Of a stretch of DNA of 64,000 nt, positions 27,289 to 36,832 are shown piece by piece (within the stretch, counting starts at the first letter, position 1; every line of letters starts with the position of its first letter). The stretch is from Stenotrophomonas nematodicola (GTDB lineage: Bacteria > Pseudomonadota > Gammaproteobacteria > Xanthomonadales > Xanthomonadaceae), in NCBI RefSeq assembly GCF_009467805.1, contig NZ_WIAY01000003.1:186001-250000 (forward strand). Direction: 5' to 3'. The notes beneath the pieces are model-generated. The model did not search any database. It saw only the letters and a list, made by a program, of their open reading frames with translations, and was not told the origin of the DNA. The position numbers and the translations under genes are program-made.

Positions 27289-28364
27289 GCGGTCCTCCGG
27301 GGACGCGACAGCTTGCCGTCGCGGAAATACATCCAGATGGCCAGCGCCAGCAACGGCAGGCTCAGCCACCACAGGCCCACACTGCCGGGCACCTTGCCAT
27401 CGGCGATCCAGCGGGTGCCGATGAACATCAGGTTCATGCCCACCATGTAGGCCAGGAACGCCAGCATCATCCGCCCGTAGCGCTGCTGGCGCGGCGAACT
27501 GCGTGCCAGCGGCAGCGTCATCAGCGCGAAGGCAAGCGCGATCAGCGGCGGGGCGATGCGCGCGTGCAGCTGCGCGCGGGCCGCCGGCCGGTCATCGCCG
27601 AGCAGCTGACCTGTCGTCAACAGCTCCGGATCGTCGTCCTTGCGCGTGTCGGCCCCGTCCGGCAGCGCCACATCGTTGCGCGCGAAGGTCACCAGCCTGT
27701 AGTCCAGGCCGCCGTTGACCGGGCCTTCCACCTGGTGGCCATCGTCCAGCTCGAGGTAGCGCTGGCGCTCGCCCTCGAAGAACATCCGGCCACGGTCGGC
27801 CGAAACCACCTCGATGCGGTCGCCCTTCTGGCGCTGCATGAACACCTTGCCCAGCTGGGTGCCATCGGGCGACACCGAGGACAGATAGACCACCCCGCCA
27901 TTGGGCAGCGAGGTGAACTTGCCCGCCTCCAGGCCGGCCATGACGATGCTGCGGTTGGCCTCGTCGATCATTTTCTCGCCGGTGCGGTCGGCCCAGGGGC
28001 CCAGCCACAGCGAGCACAGCCCGATCACGGCGATCACCGGCAGCACCAGCATCATCAGCGGGCGCAGCAGGCGCCGGGGCCCGACCCCGATGGCGGTCAG
28101 CACCGCCATCTCCGAGTCGCGGTACAGGCGGGCGGTGGCCAGCAGCAGGCCCAGCATCAGCGCCAGTGGCAGGATCAGGGGCATGTACACGATGAACTGC
28201 AGGCCCAGCTGCGAGAACAGCAGGCGGGCGGGCAGCCGGCCATCGGCGATGTTGCCGAGGATGTCCACCAGGACACCACCGACACTCACCACCAGCAGCA
28301 CGATCAGGGTGGCCAGGAAACTCTGGAGGAAATCACGCAGGAGATAGCGATCGAGCTTCGACAT
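27285..28364 (-). CDS. lptF: LPS export ABC transporter permease LptF
   Basis: A 359-residue permease partner of LptG. The start MSKLDRYLLRDFLQSF is the family N-terminus, followed by a transmembrane helix (ATLIVLLVVSVGGVLV), two more by about residue 120, the periplasmic jellyroll (about 130-260) and three C-terminal helices. The frame is open 35 codons further upstream into the divergent pepA promoter and is not homologous there. It heads the lptFG pair and diverges from pepA with a 104-bp gap. Confidence 0.95.
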   Translation of the reverse strand: MSKLDRYLLRDFLQSFLATLIVLLVVSVGGVLVDILGNIADGRLPARLLFSQLGLQFIVYMPLILPLALMLGLLLATARLYRDSEMAVLTAIGVGPRRLLRPLMMLVLPVIAVIGLCSLWLGPWADRTGEKMIDEANRSIVMAGLEAGKFTSLPNGGVVYLSSVSPDGTQLGKVFMQRQKGDRIEVVSADRGRMFFEGERQRYLELDDGHQVEGPVNGGLDYRLVTFARNDVALPDGADTRKDDDPELLTTGQLLGDDRPAARAQLHARIAPPLIALAFALMTLPLARSSPRQQRYGRMMLAFLAYMVGMNLMFIGTRWIADGKVPGSVGLWWLSLPLLALAIWMYFRDGKLSRPRRTA

Positions 28365-28468
28365 GGGGCGGTGGTTTAAACTCTCGGATTCGTTCGCGGC
28401 ATGGTCCAGTCTACTGGCTGGGCGTAAACAGCTCGCGATTGTACGGATTTGCCAACGGAATCTGATCA

Positions 28469-29947
28469 ATGGCCCTGGAATTCACCCTGAACCGCGCAGC
28501 ACCGGCCACCGCCGCGTGCGACTGCGTCATCGTCGGCGCCTTTGCCGACCAGTCCCTGAGCCCGGCGGCACAGGCCCTGGATGCTGCCTCCGGTGGCCGT
28601 CTGTCGGCGCTGGTCGCCCGCGGCGACGTCGGCGGCAAGACCGGCAACACCACCCTGCTGCACGATCTGCCGGGCGTGACCGCACCGCGCGTGCTGGTCG
28701 TCGGCCTGGGCGAAACCGCCAAATTCGGCGTGCCGCAGTACCTCAAGGCGGTCGGTGACGCCAGCCGCGCCCTTAAGAGCGGCGTCAACCACCATGCGCT
28801 GCTCACCCTGACCGAACTGCCGGTGAAGGGCCGTGATGCCGCCTGGAACATCCGCCAGGCCATCATCACCGCCGACCACGCCGCCTACCGCTACAGCGCC
28901 ACGCTGGGCAAGAAGAAGGCCGAAGAACCGGGCCTGACCACCCTGGCCATCGCCGGCGACGACGCCCAGGCGCTGACCCAGGGCCAGGCCATCGCCGCCG
29001 GCGTGCAGTACGCCCGCGAGCTGGGCAATCTGCCGCCGAACCTGTGTACCCCGGCCTACCTGGCCGAGTCCTCTGTCGCCTTCGCCCAGGCCCACGCCGG
29101 CGCCGATGCGGAGATCCTGGACGAGACCCAGATGGAAGCGCTGGGCATGGGGTCGTTGCTGGCCGTGGCCCGCGGCTCGGCCAACCGCCCGCGCCTGGTC
29201 GTGCTGAAGTGGAGCAACGGCGGCGACGCCAAGCCGTACGTGCTGGTCGGCAAAGGAATCACCTTCGACACCGGCGGCGTCAACCTGAAGACCCAGGGCG
29301 GCATCGAAGAGATGAAGTACGACATGTGCGGTGGCGCCAACGTCATCGGCACCTTCGTGGCCGCGGTCACCGCCAAGCTGCCGCTGAACCTGGTGGTGGT
29401 GGTGCCGGCGGTCGAGAACGCCATCGACGGCAATGCCTACCGCCCGTCCGACGTGATCACCTCGATGTCCGGCAAGACCATCGAAGTGGGCAACACCGAC
29501 GCCGAGGGCCGCCTGATCCTGTGCGACGCCCTGACCTACGCGCAGCGGTTCGAGCCGGCCGCCCTGGTCGACGTGGCCACCCTGACCGGTGCGTGCATGG
29601 TCGCCCTGGGCCACCAGACCGCCGGCCTGATGACCAAGCACGACGACCTGGCCAATGAACTGCTGGCCGCCGGCGAGCACGTGTTCGACCGCGCCTGGCG
29701 CCTGCCGCTGTGGGACGAGTACCAGCCGATGCTGGATTCCAGCTTCGCCGACGTCTACAACATCGGCGGCCGCTGGGCCGGGGCGATCACCGCCGGCTGC
29801 TTCCTGTCGCGCTTCACCGAAGGCCAGCGCTGGGCCCACCTGGACATCGCCGGCGTGGCCAGTGACGAAGGCAAGCGCGGCATGGCCACCGGCCGTCCGG
29901 TTGGCCTGCTGAGCCAGTGGCTGCTGGACCAGGTCGCACGCGCCTGA
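28469..29947 (+). CDS. pepA: Leucyl aminopeptidase PepA (M17)
   Basis: A 492-residue cytoplasmic di-metal aminopeptidase. The C-terminal catalytic domain shows [14 protein letters not shown] (metal and catalytic Lys/Asp), [11 protein letters not shown], and the M17 signature NTDAEGRL at 342-349. E. coli PepA (503 residues) is also a DNA-binding accessory factor in Xer recombination and a carAB regulator; whether this one has those roles cannot be read from the sequence. The start [12 protein letters not shown] fits the family. It is the first gene of a co-directional run to holC and valS. Confidence 0.96.
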   Translation: MALEFTLNRAAPATAACDCVIVGAFADQSLSPAAQALDAASGGRLSALVARGDVGGKTGNTTLLHDLPGVTAPRVLVVGLGETAKFGVPQYLKAVGDASRALKSGVNHHALLTLTELPVKGRDAAWNIRQAIITADHAAYRYSATLGKKKAEEPGLTTLAIAGDDAQALTQGQAIAAGVQYARELGNLPPNLCTPAYLAESSVAFAQAHAGADAEILDETQMEALGMGSLLAVARGSANRPRLVVLKWSNGGDAKPYVLVGKGITFDTGGVNLKTQGGIEEMKYDMCGGANVIGTFVAAVTAKLPLNLVVVVPAVENAIDGNAYRPSDVITSMSGKTIEVGNTDAEGRLILCDALTYAQRFEPAALVDVATLTGACMVALGHQTAGLMTKHDDLANELLAAGEHVFDRAWRLPLWDEYQPMLDSSFADVYNIGGRWAGAITAGCFLSRFTEGQRWAHLDIAGVASDEGKRGMATGRPVGLLSQWLLDQVARA

Positions 29948-30032
29948 TGCCGTGTCGATCGGGGCGGCCGACCGGCCGCTCCGATCCCGCCCGGCCGGCT
30001 GCCGGGCATTCCCCTCCGCTCCAGGCCTGCCC

Positions 30033-30458
30033 ATGTCCCGTGCTGATTTCTACCTGATCGCCAAGCCCCGCTTCCTGACCGAGCCCCTGCGCCTGGTCTG
30101 CGAGCTGGCACGCAAGGCCAACGACGCCGGGCTGTTCACTCTGGTGCTGGCGCGCGACCAGGCCCAGGCCGAAGCGCTGGACGAACTGCTGTGGGCGTTC
30201 GACGACGATGCCTACATTCCGCACCAGATCGCCGGCGATGACGTCGACGAGGAAGAGGCGCTGGTGCTGATCGCCGCGCCCGGCACCGACGCCCCGGCCC
30301 GCCCGCTGGTCATCAATCTGCGCGACGACCCCTACCTGGCCAGCTGCGACCGCGTGCTGGAAGTGGTGCCGGCCGACCCGGAAGCCCGCGAGCCGCTGCG
30401 CGAGCGCTGGCGCCAGTACAAGGCGCTGGGCTTTGACCTGAACAAATACGACATGTGA
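30033..30458 (+). CDS. holC: DNA polymerase III chi subunit HolC
   Basis: A 141-residue replisome clamp-loader accessory protein that binds single-strand-binding protein and the psi subunit (HolD). The sequence MSRADFYLIAKPRFL and the C-terminal ERWRQYKALGFDLNKYDM are characteristic of xanthomonad and gammaproteobacterial HolC. The start is the ATG at 30033; 27 upstream in-frame codons form no conserved sequence. A probable partner psi gene is at 34930-35415. Confidence 0.92.
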   Translation: MSRADFYLIAKPRFLTEPLRLVCELARKANDAGLFTLVLARDQAQAEALDELLWAFDDDAYIPHQIAGDDVDEEEALVLIAAPGTDAPARPLVINLRDDPYLASCDRVLEVVPADPEAREPLRERWRQYKALGFDLNKYDM

Positions 30459-30503
30459 CGCCCGGCACCCCGCGCGGGTGCCCGCTGCGTCCGGAGACCC
30501 TTG

Positions 30504-30692
30504 ATGCGCCTGCTGATTGCCCTGATCTTTCCCTGGTTGTCGTTCTTCACCATCGGTCGCCCGTTTGCGGGCATCCTCTGCCTGATCCTGCAGATCACCC
30601 TGATCGGCTGGCTGCCGGCCGCCATCTGGGCCGCCTACGCGGTCTCGCAGTTCCATACCGACCAGAAGATCCGGCGCGCCCTCGGCCGCTGA
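30504..30692 (+). CDS. YqaE/Pmp3-family membrane proteolipid
   Basis: A 62-residue hydrophobic protein with two transmembrane helices. The second, around [20 protein letters not shown], carries the Pmp3/YqaE (UPF0057) pattern, and the tail [18 protein letters not shown] is basic. The family includes yeast Pmp3 and bacterial stress-related proteolipids that affect membrane potential and cation tolerance. The start is ATG at 30504, directly after a TTG, with CGGAGA upstream. It lies in the gap between holC and valS, co-directional with both. Confidence 0.8.
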   Translation: MRLLIALIFPWLSFFTIGRPFAGILCLILQITLIGWLPAAIWAAYAVSQFHTDQKIRRALGR

Positions 30693-30735
30693 TTCTCCGG
30701 CACCCCCACCTCCCGTCTTCGATCCCGGTTTCCGC

Positions 30736-33504
30736 ATGACCCAACTCGCCTCCAGCTACGACCCCGCCACCTTTGAGACCGACCTGTACGACGGGTGGGA
30801 GAAGGCCGGTCATTTCAAGCCGTCCGGCAAGGGCAAGCCGTACACCATCCTGCTGCCGCCGCCGAACGTGACCGGCACGCTGCACATGGGCCATGCCTTC
30901 CAGCAGACCCTGATGGATGCGCTGGTGCGCTATCACCGCATGCGCGGCTACGACACCCTCTGGCAGGTGGGGACCGACCACGCCGGCATCGCCACTGAAA
31001 TGGTGGTGTCGCGCAACCTGGCGCTGGCCGGCAATGGCGAAAGCCGCGATTCGCTGGGCCGTGAGGGCTTCATCGAGAAAGTGTGGGAGTGGAAGGCGCA
31101 GTCCGGCGACACCATCGAGCGCCAGATGCGCCGCCTGGGCACCTCCAGCGACTGGTCACGCAGCACCTTCACGATGGACCCGCAGCCGTCCGAGGCGGTG
31201 GTCGAGGCGTTCGTGCGCTGGCATGAGCAGGGCCTGATCTACCGTGGCCAGCGCCTGGTCAACTGGGACCCGGTGCTGAAGACCGCCATTTCCGACCTGG
31301 AAGTGGAGAGCGTGGAGGAAGACGGCTTCCTGTGGTCGATCAGCTATCCGCTCGCCGATGGCAGCGGCAGCCTGACCGTGGCCACCACGCGCCCGGAAAC
31401 CATGCTCGGCGACACCGCAGTGATGGTGCACCCCGAGGACGAGCGCTACACGCACCTGATCGGCAAGATGGTCAAGCTGCCGCTGACCGACCGTGAGATC
31501 CCGGTGATCGCCGACGATTATGTCGACCGCGAGTTCGGTACCGGCGTGGTCAAGGTCACCCCCGCGCACGATTTCAACGACTACCAGGTCGGCCTGCGCC
31601 ACAACCTGCCGATGATCAACCTGTTCACCCCGGTGGCGGCGATCAACGACAACGCCCCGGAGAAATACCGCGGGCTGGACCGTTACGAGGCGCGCAAGGT
31701 GATCCTGGCCGAGCTGGAAGACCTGGGCATCCTGGTCGAAACCAAGGCCCACAAGCTGCAGGTGCCGCGTGGCGACCGTACCCAGCAGGTCATCGAGCCG
31801 TACCTGACCGACCAGTGGTTCGTGAAAATGGACGTGCTGGCCAAGCGCGGCCTGGAGTTGGTGGAGAACGGTTCGATCCAGTTCGTGCCGGCCAACTGGA
31901 TCAACACCTATCGCCACTGGATGGAGAACATCCAGGACTGGTGCATCAGCCGCCAGCTGTGGTGGGGCCACCGCATTCCGGCGTGGTTCGACGATGCCGG
32001 CACCTGCTACGTCGGCCGCGACGAAGCGGACGCCCGCGCGAAGAACAACCTCGGCCCCGACATCGCCCTGCACCAGGACAGCGACGTGCTGGAAACCTGG
32101 TTCTCCTCGCAGCTGTGGCCATTCTCGACCCTGGGCTGGCCGAACGAGCAGGCGATGGACGCGCGCGGTTTCGAGCGCTATCTGCCGTCGTCGGTGCTGA
32201 TCACCGGCTTTGACATCATCTTCTTCTGGGTGGCCCGCATGATCATGGCCACCGACAGCTTCACCGGCAGGATTCCGTTCAAGGACGTGTACATCACCGG
32301 CCTGATCCGCGATGCGCAGGGCCAGAAGATGTCCAAGTCCAAGGGCAACGTGCTCGACCCGCTGGACATCATCGACGGCATCTCGATCGAGGACCTGGTC
32401 GCCAAGCGCACCACCGGCCTGATGAAGCCCAAGGACGCGCCGAAGATCGAGAAGGCCACGCGCAGGGAGTTCCCGGACGGCATCATTGCCCACGGTGCCG
32501 ATGCGCTGCGCTTCACCATCGCCGCGCTGGCCACCCACGGCCGTGACATCAAGTTCGACATGAACCGCGCCGAGGGCTACAAGAACTTCTGCAACAAGCT
32601 GTGGAACGCCAGCCGCTTCACCCTGATGAACACCGAGGGCAGCTGCTTCACCGGCGCGCCGCAGCCGCGTACCGATGCCGAGCGCTGGATCCTGGCGCGT
32701 CTTGCCGCGGTCTCGGCCGAGGCGCAGACGCACTACGCCAACTACCGCTTCGACCTGCTGGCGCAGTGCCTGTACGAGTTCGCCTGGAACGAGTTCTGCG
32801 ACTGGTTCCTGGAACTGACCAAGCCGGCGCTCAACGGTGCCGACGCCGACGATGCCAACAGCACCCGCCACACCCTGCTCTACGTGCTCGAGGCGCTGCT
32901 GCGCCTGCTGCACCCGCTGACCCCGTTCATCACCGAACAGCTGTGGCGCCAGGTCGCCCCGCGCCTGGGCATCACCGAAGACACGGTGTCGCTGCGCCCG
33001 TACCCGGTGGCGGACGAATTCGCCGGCGACTACGCCCGTGCCGAAGCCGACGTGGAATGGGTGAAGTCGATGGTCAGCGCCCTGCGCCGCGTGCGCAGCG
33101 AGTTGAACGTGCCCCCGTCCAAGCTGGTGCCGCTGCTGCTGCAGCGTGGCAACGACGACGACCGCGCGCGGATCGCCCGTTTCACCTCCGCGCTGTCGTT
33201 CCTGCTCAAGCTGGAGCGCATCGCGTGGCTGGCCGATGACGGCGAGATCCCGCCGGCCGCCACGGCGATCGTGGGCGACCTGCTGCTGCTGGTGCCGCTG
33301 GAAGGCCTCGTCGATCTCGGCGCCGAACGTACGCGCCTGGACAAGGAAATCGCCCGGGTCGAGGCGGAAAAGGAAAAGAGCGAGACCAAGCTGTCGAAGT
33401 TCACCGACAAGGTCCCGCCGGCCGTGGTCGAGCAGGAGCGCGTGCGCCTGGTCGACTGGACCGCCCAGCTTGCCGGCCTGCGCGGACAACGCGCCAAGCT
33501 GTGA
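30736..33504 (+). CDS. valS: Valyl-tRNA synthetase
   Basis: A 922-residue class Ia aminoacyl-tRNA synthetase. The HIGH-type motif is H50-M-G-H53 within [15 protein letters not shown], and KMSKS starts at Lys531. The CP1 editing domain (about 190-340, with [16 protein letters not shown]) and WWGHRIPAW are typical of ValRS. The C-terminal arm (about 865-922) is a charged coiled coil of [20 protein letters not shown] type, characteristic of bacterial ValRS. A terminator-like hairpin follows. Confidence 0.98.
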   Translation: MTQLASSYDPATFETDLYDGWEKAGHFKPSGKGKPYTILLPPPNVTGTLHMGHAFQQTLMDALVRYHRMRGYDTLWQVGTDHAGIATEMVVSRNLALAGNGESRDSLGREGFIEKVWEWKAQSGDTIERQMRRLGTSSDWSRSTFTMDPQPSEAVVEAFVRWHEQGLIYRGQRLVNWDPVLKTAISDLEVESVEEDGFLWSISYPLADGSGSLTVATTRPETMLGDTAVMVHPEDERYTHLIGKMVKLPLTDREIPVIADDYVDREFGTGVVKVTPAHDFNDYQVGLRHNLPMINLFTPVAAINDNAPEKYRGLDRYEARKVILAELEDLGILVETKAHKLQVPRGDRTQQVIEPYLTDQWFVKMDVLAKRGLELVENGSIQFVPANWINTYRHWMENIQDWCISRQLWWGHRIPAWFDDAGTCYVGRDEADARAKNNLGPDIALHQDSDVLETWFSSQLWPFSTLGWPNEQAMDARGFERYLPSSVLITGFDIIFFWVARMIMATDSFTGRIPFKDVYITGLIRDAQGQKMSKSKGNVLDPLDIIDGISIEDLVAKRTTGLMKPKDAPKIEKATRREFPDGIIAHGADALRFTIAALATHGRDIKFDMNRAEGYKNFCNKLWNASRFTLMNTEGSCFTGAPQPRTDAERWILARLAAVSAEAQTHYANYRFDLLAQCLYEFAWNEFCDWFLELTKPALNGADADDANSTRHTLLYVLEALLRLLHPLTPFITEQLWRQVAPRLGITEDTVSLRPYPVADEFAGDYARAEADVEWVKSMVSALRRVRSELNVPPSKLVPLLLQRGNDDDRARIARFTSALSFLLKLERIAWLADDGEIPPAATAIVGDLLLLVPLEGLVDLGAERTRLDKEIARVEAEKEKSETKLSKFTDKVPPAVVEQERVRLVDWTAQLAGLRGQRAKL

Positions 33505-33511
33505 TTCACTG

Positions 33512-33539
33512 ACCGGGGATGCGTCCACGCATCCCCGGT
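33512..33539 (+). terminator. Terminator-like hairpin after valS
   Basis: A perfect 12-bp stem (33512-33523 with 33528-33539) with a TCCA loop begins 8 nt after the valS stop. Only TT follows, so intrinsic termination is uncertain. Confidence 0.5.
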
Positions 33540-33603
33540 TGCCGGTCAACCACCGCCGCTGCTGGCATCATGGGTGCCCTGACACGGCGCGCGTACCGAC
33601 ACG

Positions 33604-34428
33604 ATGTCGTTGACCATTTTTCTGGTGGTGGTGTTCGCCGCGGCGTTGCATGCCAGCTGGAATGCCATCGTCAAACGCGGCAGCGACACGCTGCTGACCA
33701 CGATCCTGGTGACCGGTTCGGCGGCCGTGATCGCCGCCCTCGTCCTGCCCTTCCTGCCGGCGCCGGCACGCGTGAGCTGGCCGTGGCTGGCGGCATCGAC
33801 CCTGCTGCAGGTGACGTACTACGTGCTGGTGGCCCGCACCTACCGGGTCACGGACATGAGTGCGTCGTATCCGCTGATGCGCGGCTGCGCACCGATCCTG
33901 GTGGCGCTGGTCGCCACTGTCGTGGTCGGCGAGCCGCTGCCGCCGCTGGCCTGGGCCGGCATCGCACTGGTCTGCCTGGGCATTCTGACCATGACCTGCG
34001 GCCGGTCGCGGCAGCACCTGTGGCTGCCGCTGCTCAATGCCGGTGTCATCGCCACCTATACGCTGGTCGATGCCTGGGGCGCGCGCCAGTCCGGTGCCGC
34101 GTTGAGCTACACCCTGTGGCTGTTCCTGCTGTCCGGGCTGCCCCTGCCGGTGTGGGCGCTGTGCACGCGCGCGGCGTCGCTGCGGGCGTACGCACGGCGC
34201 AACTGGCGGTATGGCGTGGTCGGCGGTGTCGGCACACTGACGTCGTATGCGCTCGCGCTGTGGGCGATGACCATCGCGCCGGTGGCGATGATCGCGGCGC
34301 TGCGCGAAACCTCGATCCTGTTCGGCATCCTGATCTCCGCGTTCGTCCTGCGCGAGCGGGTGGACCGCCAGCGCTGGATCGCCGCGGGAGTGATCGTGCT
34401 GGGCGCGGCGGTGCTGCGGATCGCGTGA
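33604..34428 (+). CDS. EamA-family (DMT superfamily) membrane transporter
   Basis: A 274-residue inner-membrane protein with about ten hydrophobic helices arranged as two EamA repeats (1-135 and 145-274). The motif ALHASWNAIVKRGSD at the start and ASYPLMRGCAPILVALVA in the first repeat are typical of this branch. Substrates of EamA proteins vary (amino acids, metabolites) and cannot be assigned here. It converges on rimI with a 7-bp gap. Confidence 0.85.
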   Translation: MSLTIFLVVVFAAALHASWNAIVKRGSDTLLTTILVTGSAAVIAALVLPFLPAPARVSWPWLAASTLLQVTYYVLVARTYRVTDMSASYPLMRGCAPILVALVATVVVGEPLPPLAWAGIALVCLGILTMTCGRSRQHLWLPLLNAGVIATYTLVDAWGARQSGAALSYTLWLFLLSGLPLPVWALCTRAASLRAYARRNWRYGVVGGVGTLTSYALALWAMTIAPVAMIAALRETSILFGILISAFVLRERVDRQRWIAAGVIVLGAAVLRIA

Positions 34429-34435
34429 TGCCCGC

Positions 34436-34933
34436 CTACAGCGGGGGCATCGCCTGGATGTCGTCGTCGACCAGTTCCATCGCCATCACCAGCGCATCCT
34501 CGCGCCCATCGCGGGCCGGGTAGTAGCGCGGCCGGCGGCCGATCTCGTTGAATCCTTCGCTGTGGTACAGCGCCACTGCCGGGGTGTTGGACGGACGTAC
34601 CTCCAGAAACACCCGCTGCGCGCCGTGGTCGCGCGCCAGCTTGACCAGCGCCCGCAGCAGGAAGCGGCCATGCCCGCGCGACTGGCACAGCGGGTCCACG
34701 CAGACGTTGAGCACATGTGCCTCGTCGGCAGCGATGCTCAGCACGCCATAGCCCATCAGCAGGCCGTCGTCCTCCAGCGCCAGGGCCGGGTAACCGGCGC
34801 GCAGACAGTCCTGGAAAATGCCGCGGGTCCACGGATAGGGGTACCCGCGCACCTCGATCGCCATCACGGCGTTGAGATCGCTCTCGCGCAGCGCGCGCAA
34901 CGACAGCGGCCGCGGTGAGCTGACCGCGCTCAC
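34436..34933 (-). CDS. rimI: Ribosomal protein S18-alanine N-acetyltransferase RimI
   Basis: A 165-residue GNAT acetyltransferase that in E. coli acetylates the N-terminal alanine of ribosomal protein S18. The N-terminal LSLRALRESDLNAVMAIE and the acetyl-CoA loop QSRGHGRFLL (Q/R-x-x-G-x-G), then FLEVRPSNTPAVALYHSEGF, are RimI features. The GTG start overlaps the upstream stop as GTGA, supporting translational coupling to the putative holD, as in E. coli where holD and rimI are adjacent. No ATG occurs before the conserved domain. Confidence 0.93.
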   Translation of the reverse strand: MSAVSSPRPLSLRALRESDLNAVMAIEVRGYPYPWTRGIFQDCLRAGYPALALEDDGLLMGYGVLSIAADEAHVLNVCVDPLCQSRGHGRFLLRALVKLARDHGAQRVFLEVRPSNTPAVALYHSEGFNEIGRRPRYYPARDGREDALVMAMELVDDDIQAMPPL

Positions 34934-35415
34934 GACCGGCCCTGCCGGCGCAGGGCGCGCAACTGCGGCCACAGCGCGCGCTTGGCGGCCGGATTGCCGC
35001 GCAGTTCGTCCAGCGCCCAACCGGCCATCAGGGCCTGGGTCTCCGGTGCGTTGGGGTTGCAGCCGGAGGCGCGCAGCAGGGCAATCTGCAGGCGGTCGGG
35101 CATCTGTACCGCCGGGCGGCGACCGGCGCGCGCACGCGCCGGCGCCGGGGGCGCCTCGGCCGCCAGCGGGGCGGTACGCCGTACCGGTGCGTCGGCCGGC
35201 GCGGCGACCGGGGCAATGTCAGGCCGGGTATCCGGTGCGGCCGGTGCGACCGGTGCGCGCGCCACCACCGGCGCCGCACTCAGGTCGATCTGCGCCGCCG
35301 GCGCCACCATCGGCTCGGGCGCGACACTGCCATCCACGAACACGGTGTAGCCCATCGCCTGCAGCCACGACTGCTGCGCCGGGGACCACAGCGGCGGCAG
35401 CACCGGCGAACTCAC
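34930..35415 (-). CDS. holD: Probable DNA polymerase III psi subunit HolD (divergent)
   Basis: A 161-residue protein rich in Ala and Pro in the middle (about 36-107). The N-terminus SPAQQSWLQAMGYTVFVDG resembles the short chi-binding N-terminal peptide of E. coli HolD (DWQLQQLGITQW). The C-terminus ALDELRGNPAAKRALWPQL closely parallels E. coli HolD DLRANPTARAALWQQI. The gene sits directly before rimI with a GTGA overlap, the same neighbourhood as E. coli holD-rimI, and after pssA with another GTGA overlap. The low-complexity centre replaces conserved sequence in E. coli and explains why it may be called hypothetical. Assignment rests on two short similarities read by eye plus synteny. Confidence 0.72.
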   Translation of the reverse strand: MSSPVLPPLWSPAQQSWLQAMGYTVFVDGSVAPEPMVAPAAQIDLSAAPVVARAPVAPAAPDTRPDIAPVAAPADAPVRRTAPLAAEAPPAPARARAGRRPAVQMPDRLQIALLRASGCNPNAPETQALMAGWALDELRGNPAAKRALWPQLRALRRQGRS

Positions 35416-36191
35416 GCGCCCGGCTCGGCCGTCTTGCGGGTGCGCTGCCACAGCCAGTACACCGGGCCGGACAGGGCGTACAGCACGCCCACCGCGAACA
35501 GCACGCGCGGCAGGTCGATGACCATGATGGCGATGCCGATCGGCACCAGCGCCAACGCCAGGAACGGCACGCGGTCGGCGCGCGGCCCCTTCTCGCCACT
35601 GCCCTTGAAGCTCCAGAAGCGGATCCGGCTGACCATCAGCAGGGCGGCCACCAGGGTCACCCCGAGCGCCACGTAGCGCAGCTGGTTGCCGTCCCAGCCC
35701 AGGTTGCCGTCGGCAAAGGCCCAGACGAAGGACATCATCAGCCCGGCCGCGGCCGGGCTGGCCAGGCCGATGAACCAGCGCTTGTCGACCACGGTGACCT
35801 GGGTATTGAAACGGGCCAGGCGCAGCGCCGCGCAGGCGGCATACAGGAAGGCGACCGCCCAGCCGACCCGACCCATCACCGGATCGTCGAACTTCAGCCA
35901 GGACAGCGACCAGTGGTACATCACCAGCGCCGGGGCCATGCCGAAGCTGACCAGATCGGCCAGCGAGTCGTATTGCACCCCGAATTCGCTGCTGGTGCCG
36001 GTCAGACGGGCGACCCGACCGTCCAGGCCATCCATGACGGCGGCCACGAACACGGCGATGGCGGCGTTGACGAAATCGCCGTTGGCCGCGGCAATGATCG
36101 CGTAGAAGCCGGCGAACAGGCCTGCGGTGGTGAACAGGTTCGGCAGCAGGTAGATGCTGCGGTTGCGCGGCGGGGGTTTCATCTCATCCAT
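35412..36191 (-). CDS. pssA: CDP-diacylglycerol-serine O-phosphatidyltransferase PssA
   Basis: A 259-residue integral membrane enzyme that makes phosphatidylserine, the precursor of phosphatidylethanolamine. The CDP-alcohol phosphotransferase signature D-G-x2-A-R-x8-G-x3-D-x3-D is complete in DGRVARLTGTSSEFGVQYDS plus LAD. Several hydrophobic helices follow. The start may be ATG at 36191 (MDEMKPPPRN) or 36182 (MKPPPRN); the first is used. The stop overlaps the start of the putative holD. The gene diverges from the DUF4124 gene. Confidence 0.93.
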   Translation of the reverse strand: MDEMKPPPRNRSIYLLPNLFTTAGLFAGFYAIIAAANGDFVNAAIAVFVAAVMDGLDGRVARLTGTSSEFGVQYDSLADLVSFGMAPALVMYHWSLSWLKFDDPVMGRVGWAVAFLYAACAALRLARFNTQVTVVDKRWFIGLASPAAAGLMMSFVWAFADGNLGWDGNQLRYVALGVTLVAALLMVSRIRFWSFKGSGEKGPRADRVPFLALALVPIGIAIMVIDLPRVLFAVGVLYALSGPVYWLWQRTRKTAEPGA

Positions 36192-36303
36192 GCCGGCCAG
36201 TTTAGTGGGTGCGGCGCTCTTTGGGGCAGTGCGGGCGGCCCGGCTTGCCAGCACGCCGGCGGAATGCTGCAATCGCGCACCTGCCCTGATGCCCGGAGTT
36301 GCC

Positions 36304-36684
36304 ATGCGTGCCCTGCCCTCTCTGTGCTGCCTGCTGCTGCTCGCCAGCGCCACGGCCAGTGCCGGTACCGTCTACAAGTGGAAGGACGCCAACGGCGTGA
36401 CCCAGTACTCGGAGAAGCCGCCGGCCGGCAAGACCTTCGAGACGCGCCAGGTGCAGCACCGCGACCCGGCCGGCCCGCGCGCCCAGGCTGCGGCGCCCGC
36501 CGCCGAATCGACCGACTGCACCACCGCCCGCAGCAACCTGGCCCTGCTCAACGGCCAGGGCGCGGTGATGCAGGACACCGATGGGGACGGCAAAGCCGAA
36601 ACCGCCCTGAACGACGAACAGCGTGGCGCGCAGAAGACGCTGGCCGAAGCGGCGATCAAGGCCTACTGCAAACCCGCCGGCTGA
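36304..36684 (+). CDS. Exported DUF4124 protein
   Basis: A 126-residue protein with a signal peptide (MRALPSLCCLLLLASATASA) and a DUF4124 domain directly after it: GTVYKWKDANGVTQYSEKPP, the hallmark pattern of this periplasmic family of unknown function. Two Cys in the C-terminal half (C51-region C in STDCTTARSN, and C near the end in KAYCKPAG) could form a disulfide. A Met five codons upstream is an alternative start. The region between the motif and the C-terminus is Ala/Pro-rich. Confidence 0.8.
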   Translation: MRALPSLCCLLLLASATASAGTVYKWKDANGVTQYSEKPPAGKTFETRQVQHRDPAGPRAQAAAPAAESTDCTTARSNLALLNGQGAVMQDTDGDGKAETALNDEQRGAQKTLAEAAIKAYCKPAG

Positions 36685-36772
36685 GCGGGCCGGGGCCGTC
36701 GCCGTCCCGCGCAGACGACCGCCGCCAGGCCCGCCGTCCCGGCAGCCCCGTCCGCCCCGTCCCCGCTGACCG

Positions 36773-36801
36773 TTGGTCGATCGGGGCCGGGCTGGCAGAA
36801 T
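36773..36801 (+). promoter_or_regulatory. Candidate promoter of proS
   Basis: TTGGTC (36773-36778) is separated by 17 bp from CAGAAT (36796-36801), about 25 nt upstream of a plausible short leader before the ATG at 36833. The match to consensus is moderate. Confidence 0.3.
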
Positions 36802-36832
36802 GTAGGCTTTCCGCCGTTCAGCGAAGCCGACG

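Noticed and set aside
28365-28468. A clear divergent promoter pair between lptF and pepA
   Set aside because: Several hexamer-like words occur, but none had acceptable -35/-10 spacing on either strand, so no promoter is claimed.
31156-33549. A long minus-strand frame opposite valS
   Set aside because: Antisense shadow of valS, without recognisable domains; similar shadows lie opposite gspE, pepA, proS, xanA and wxcO.
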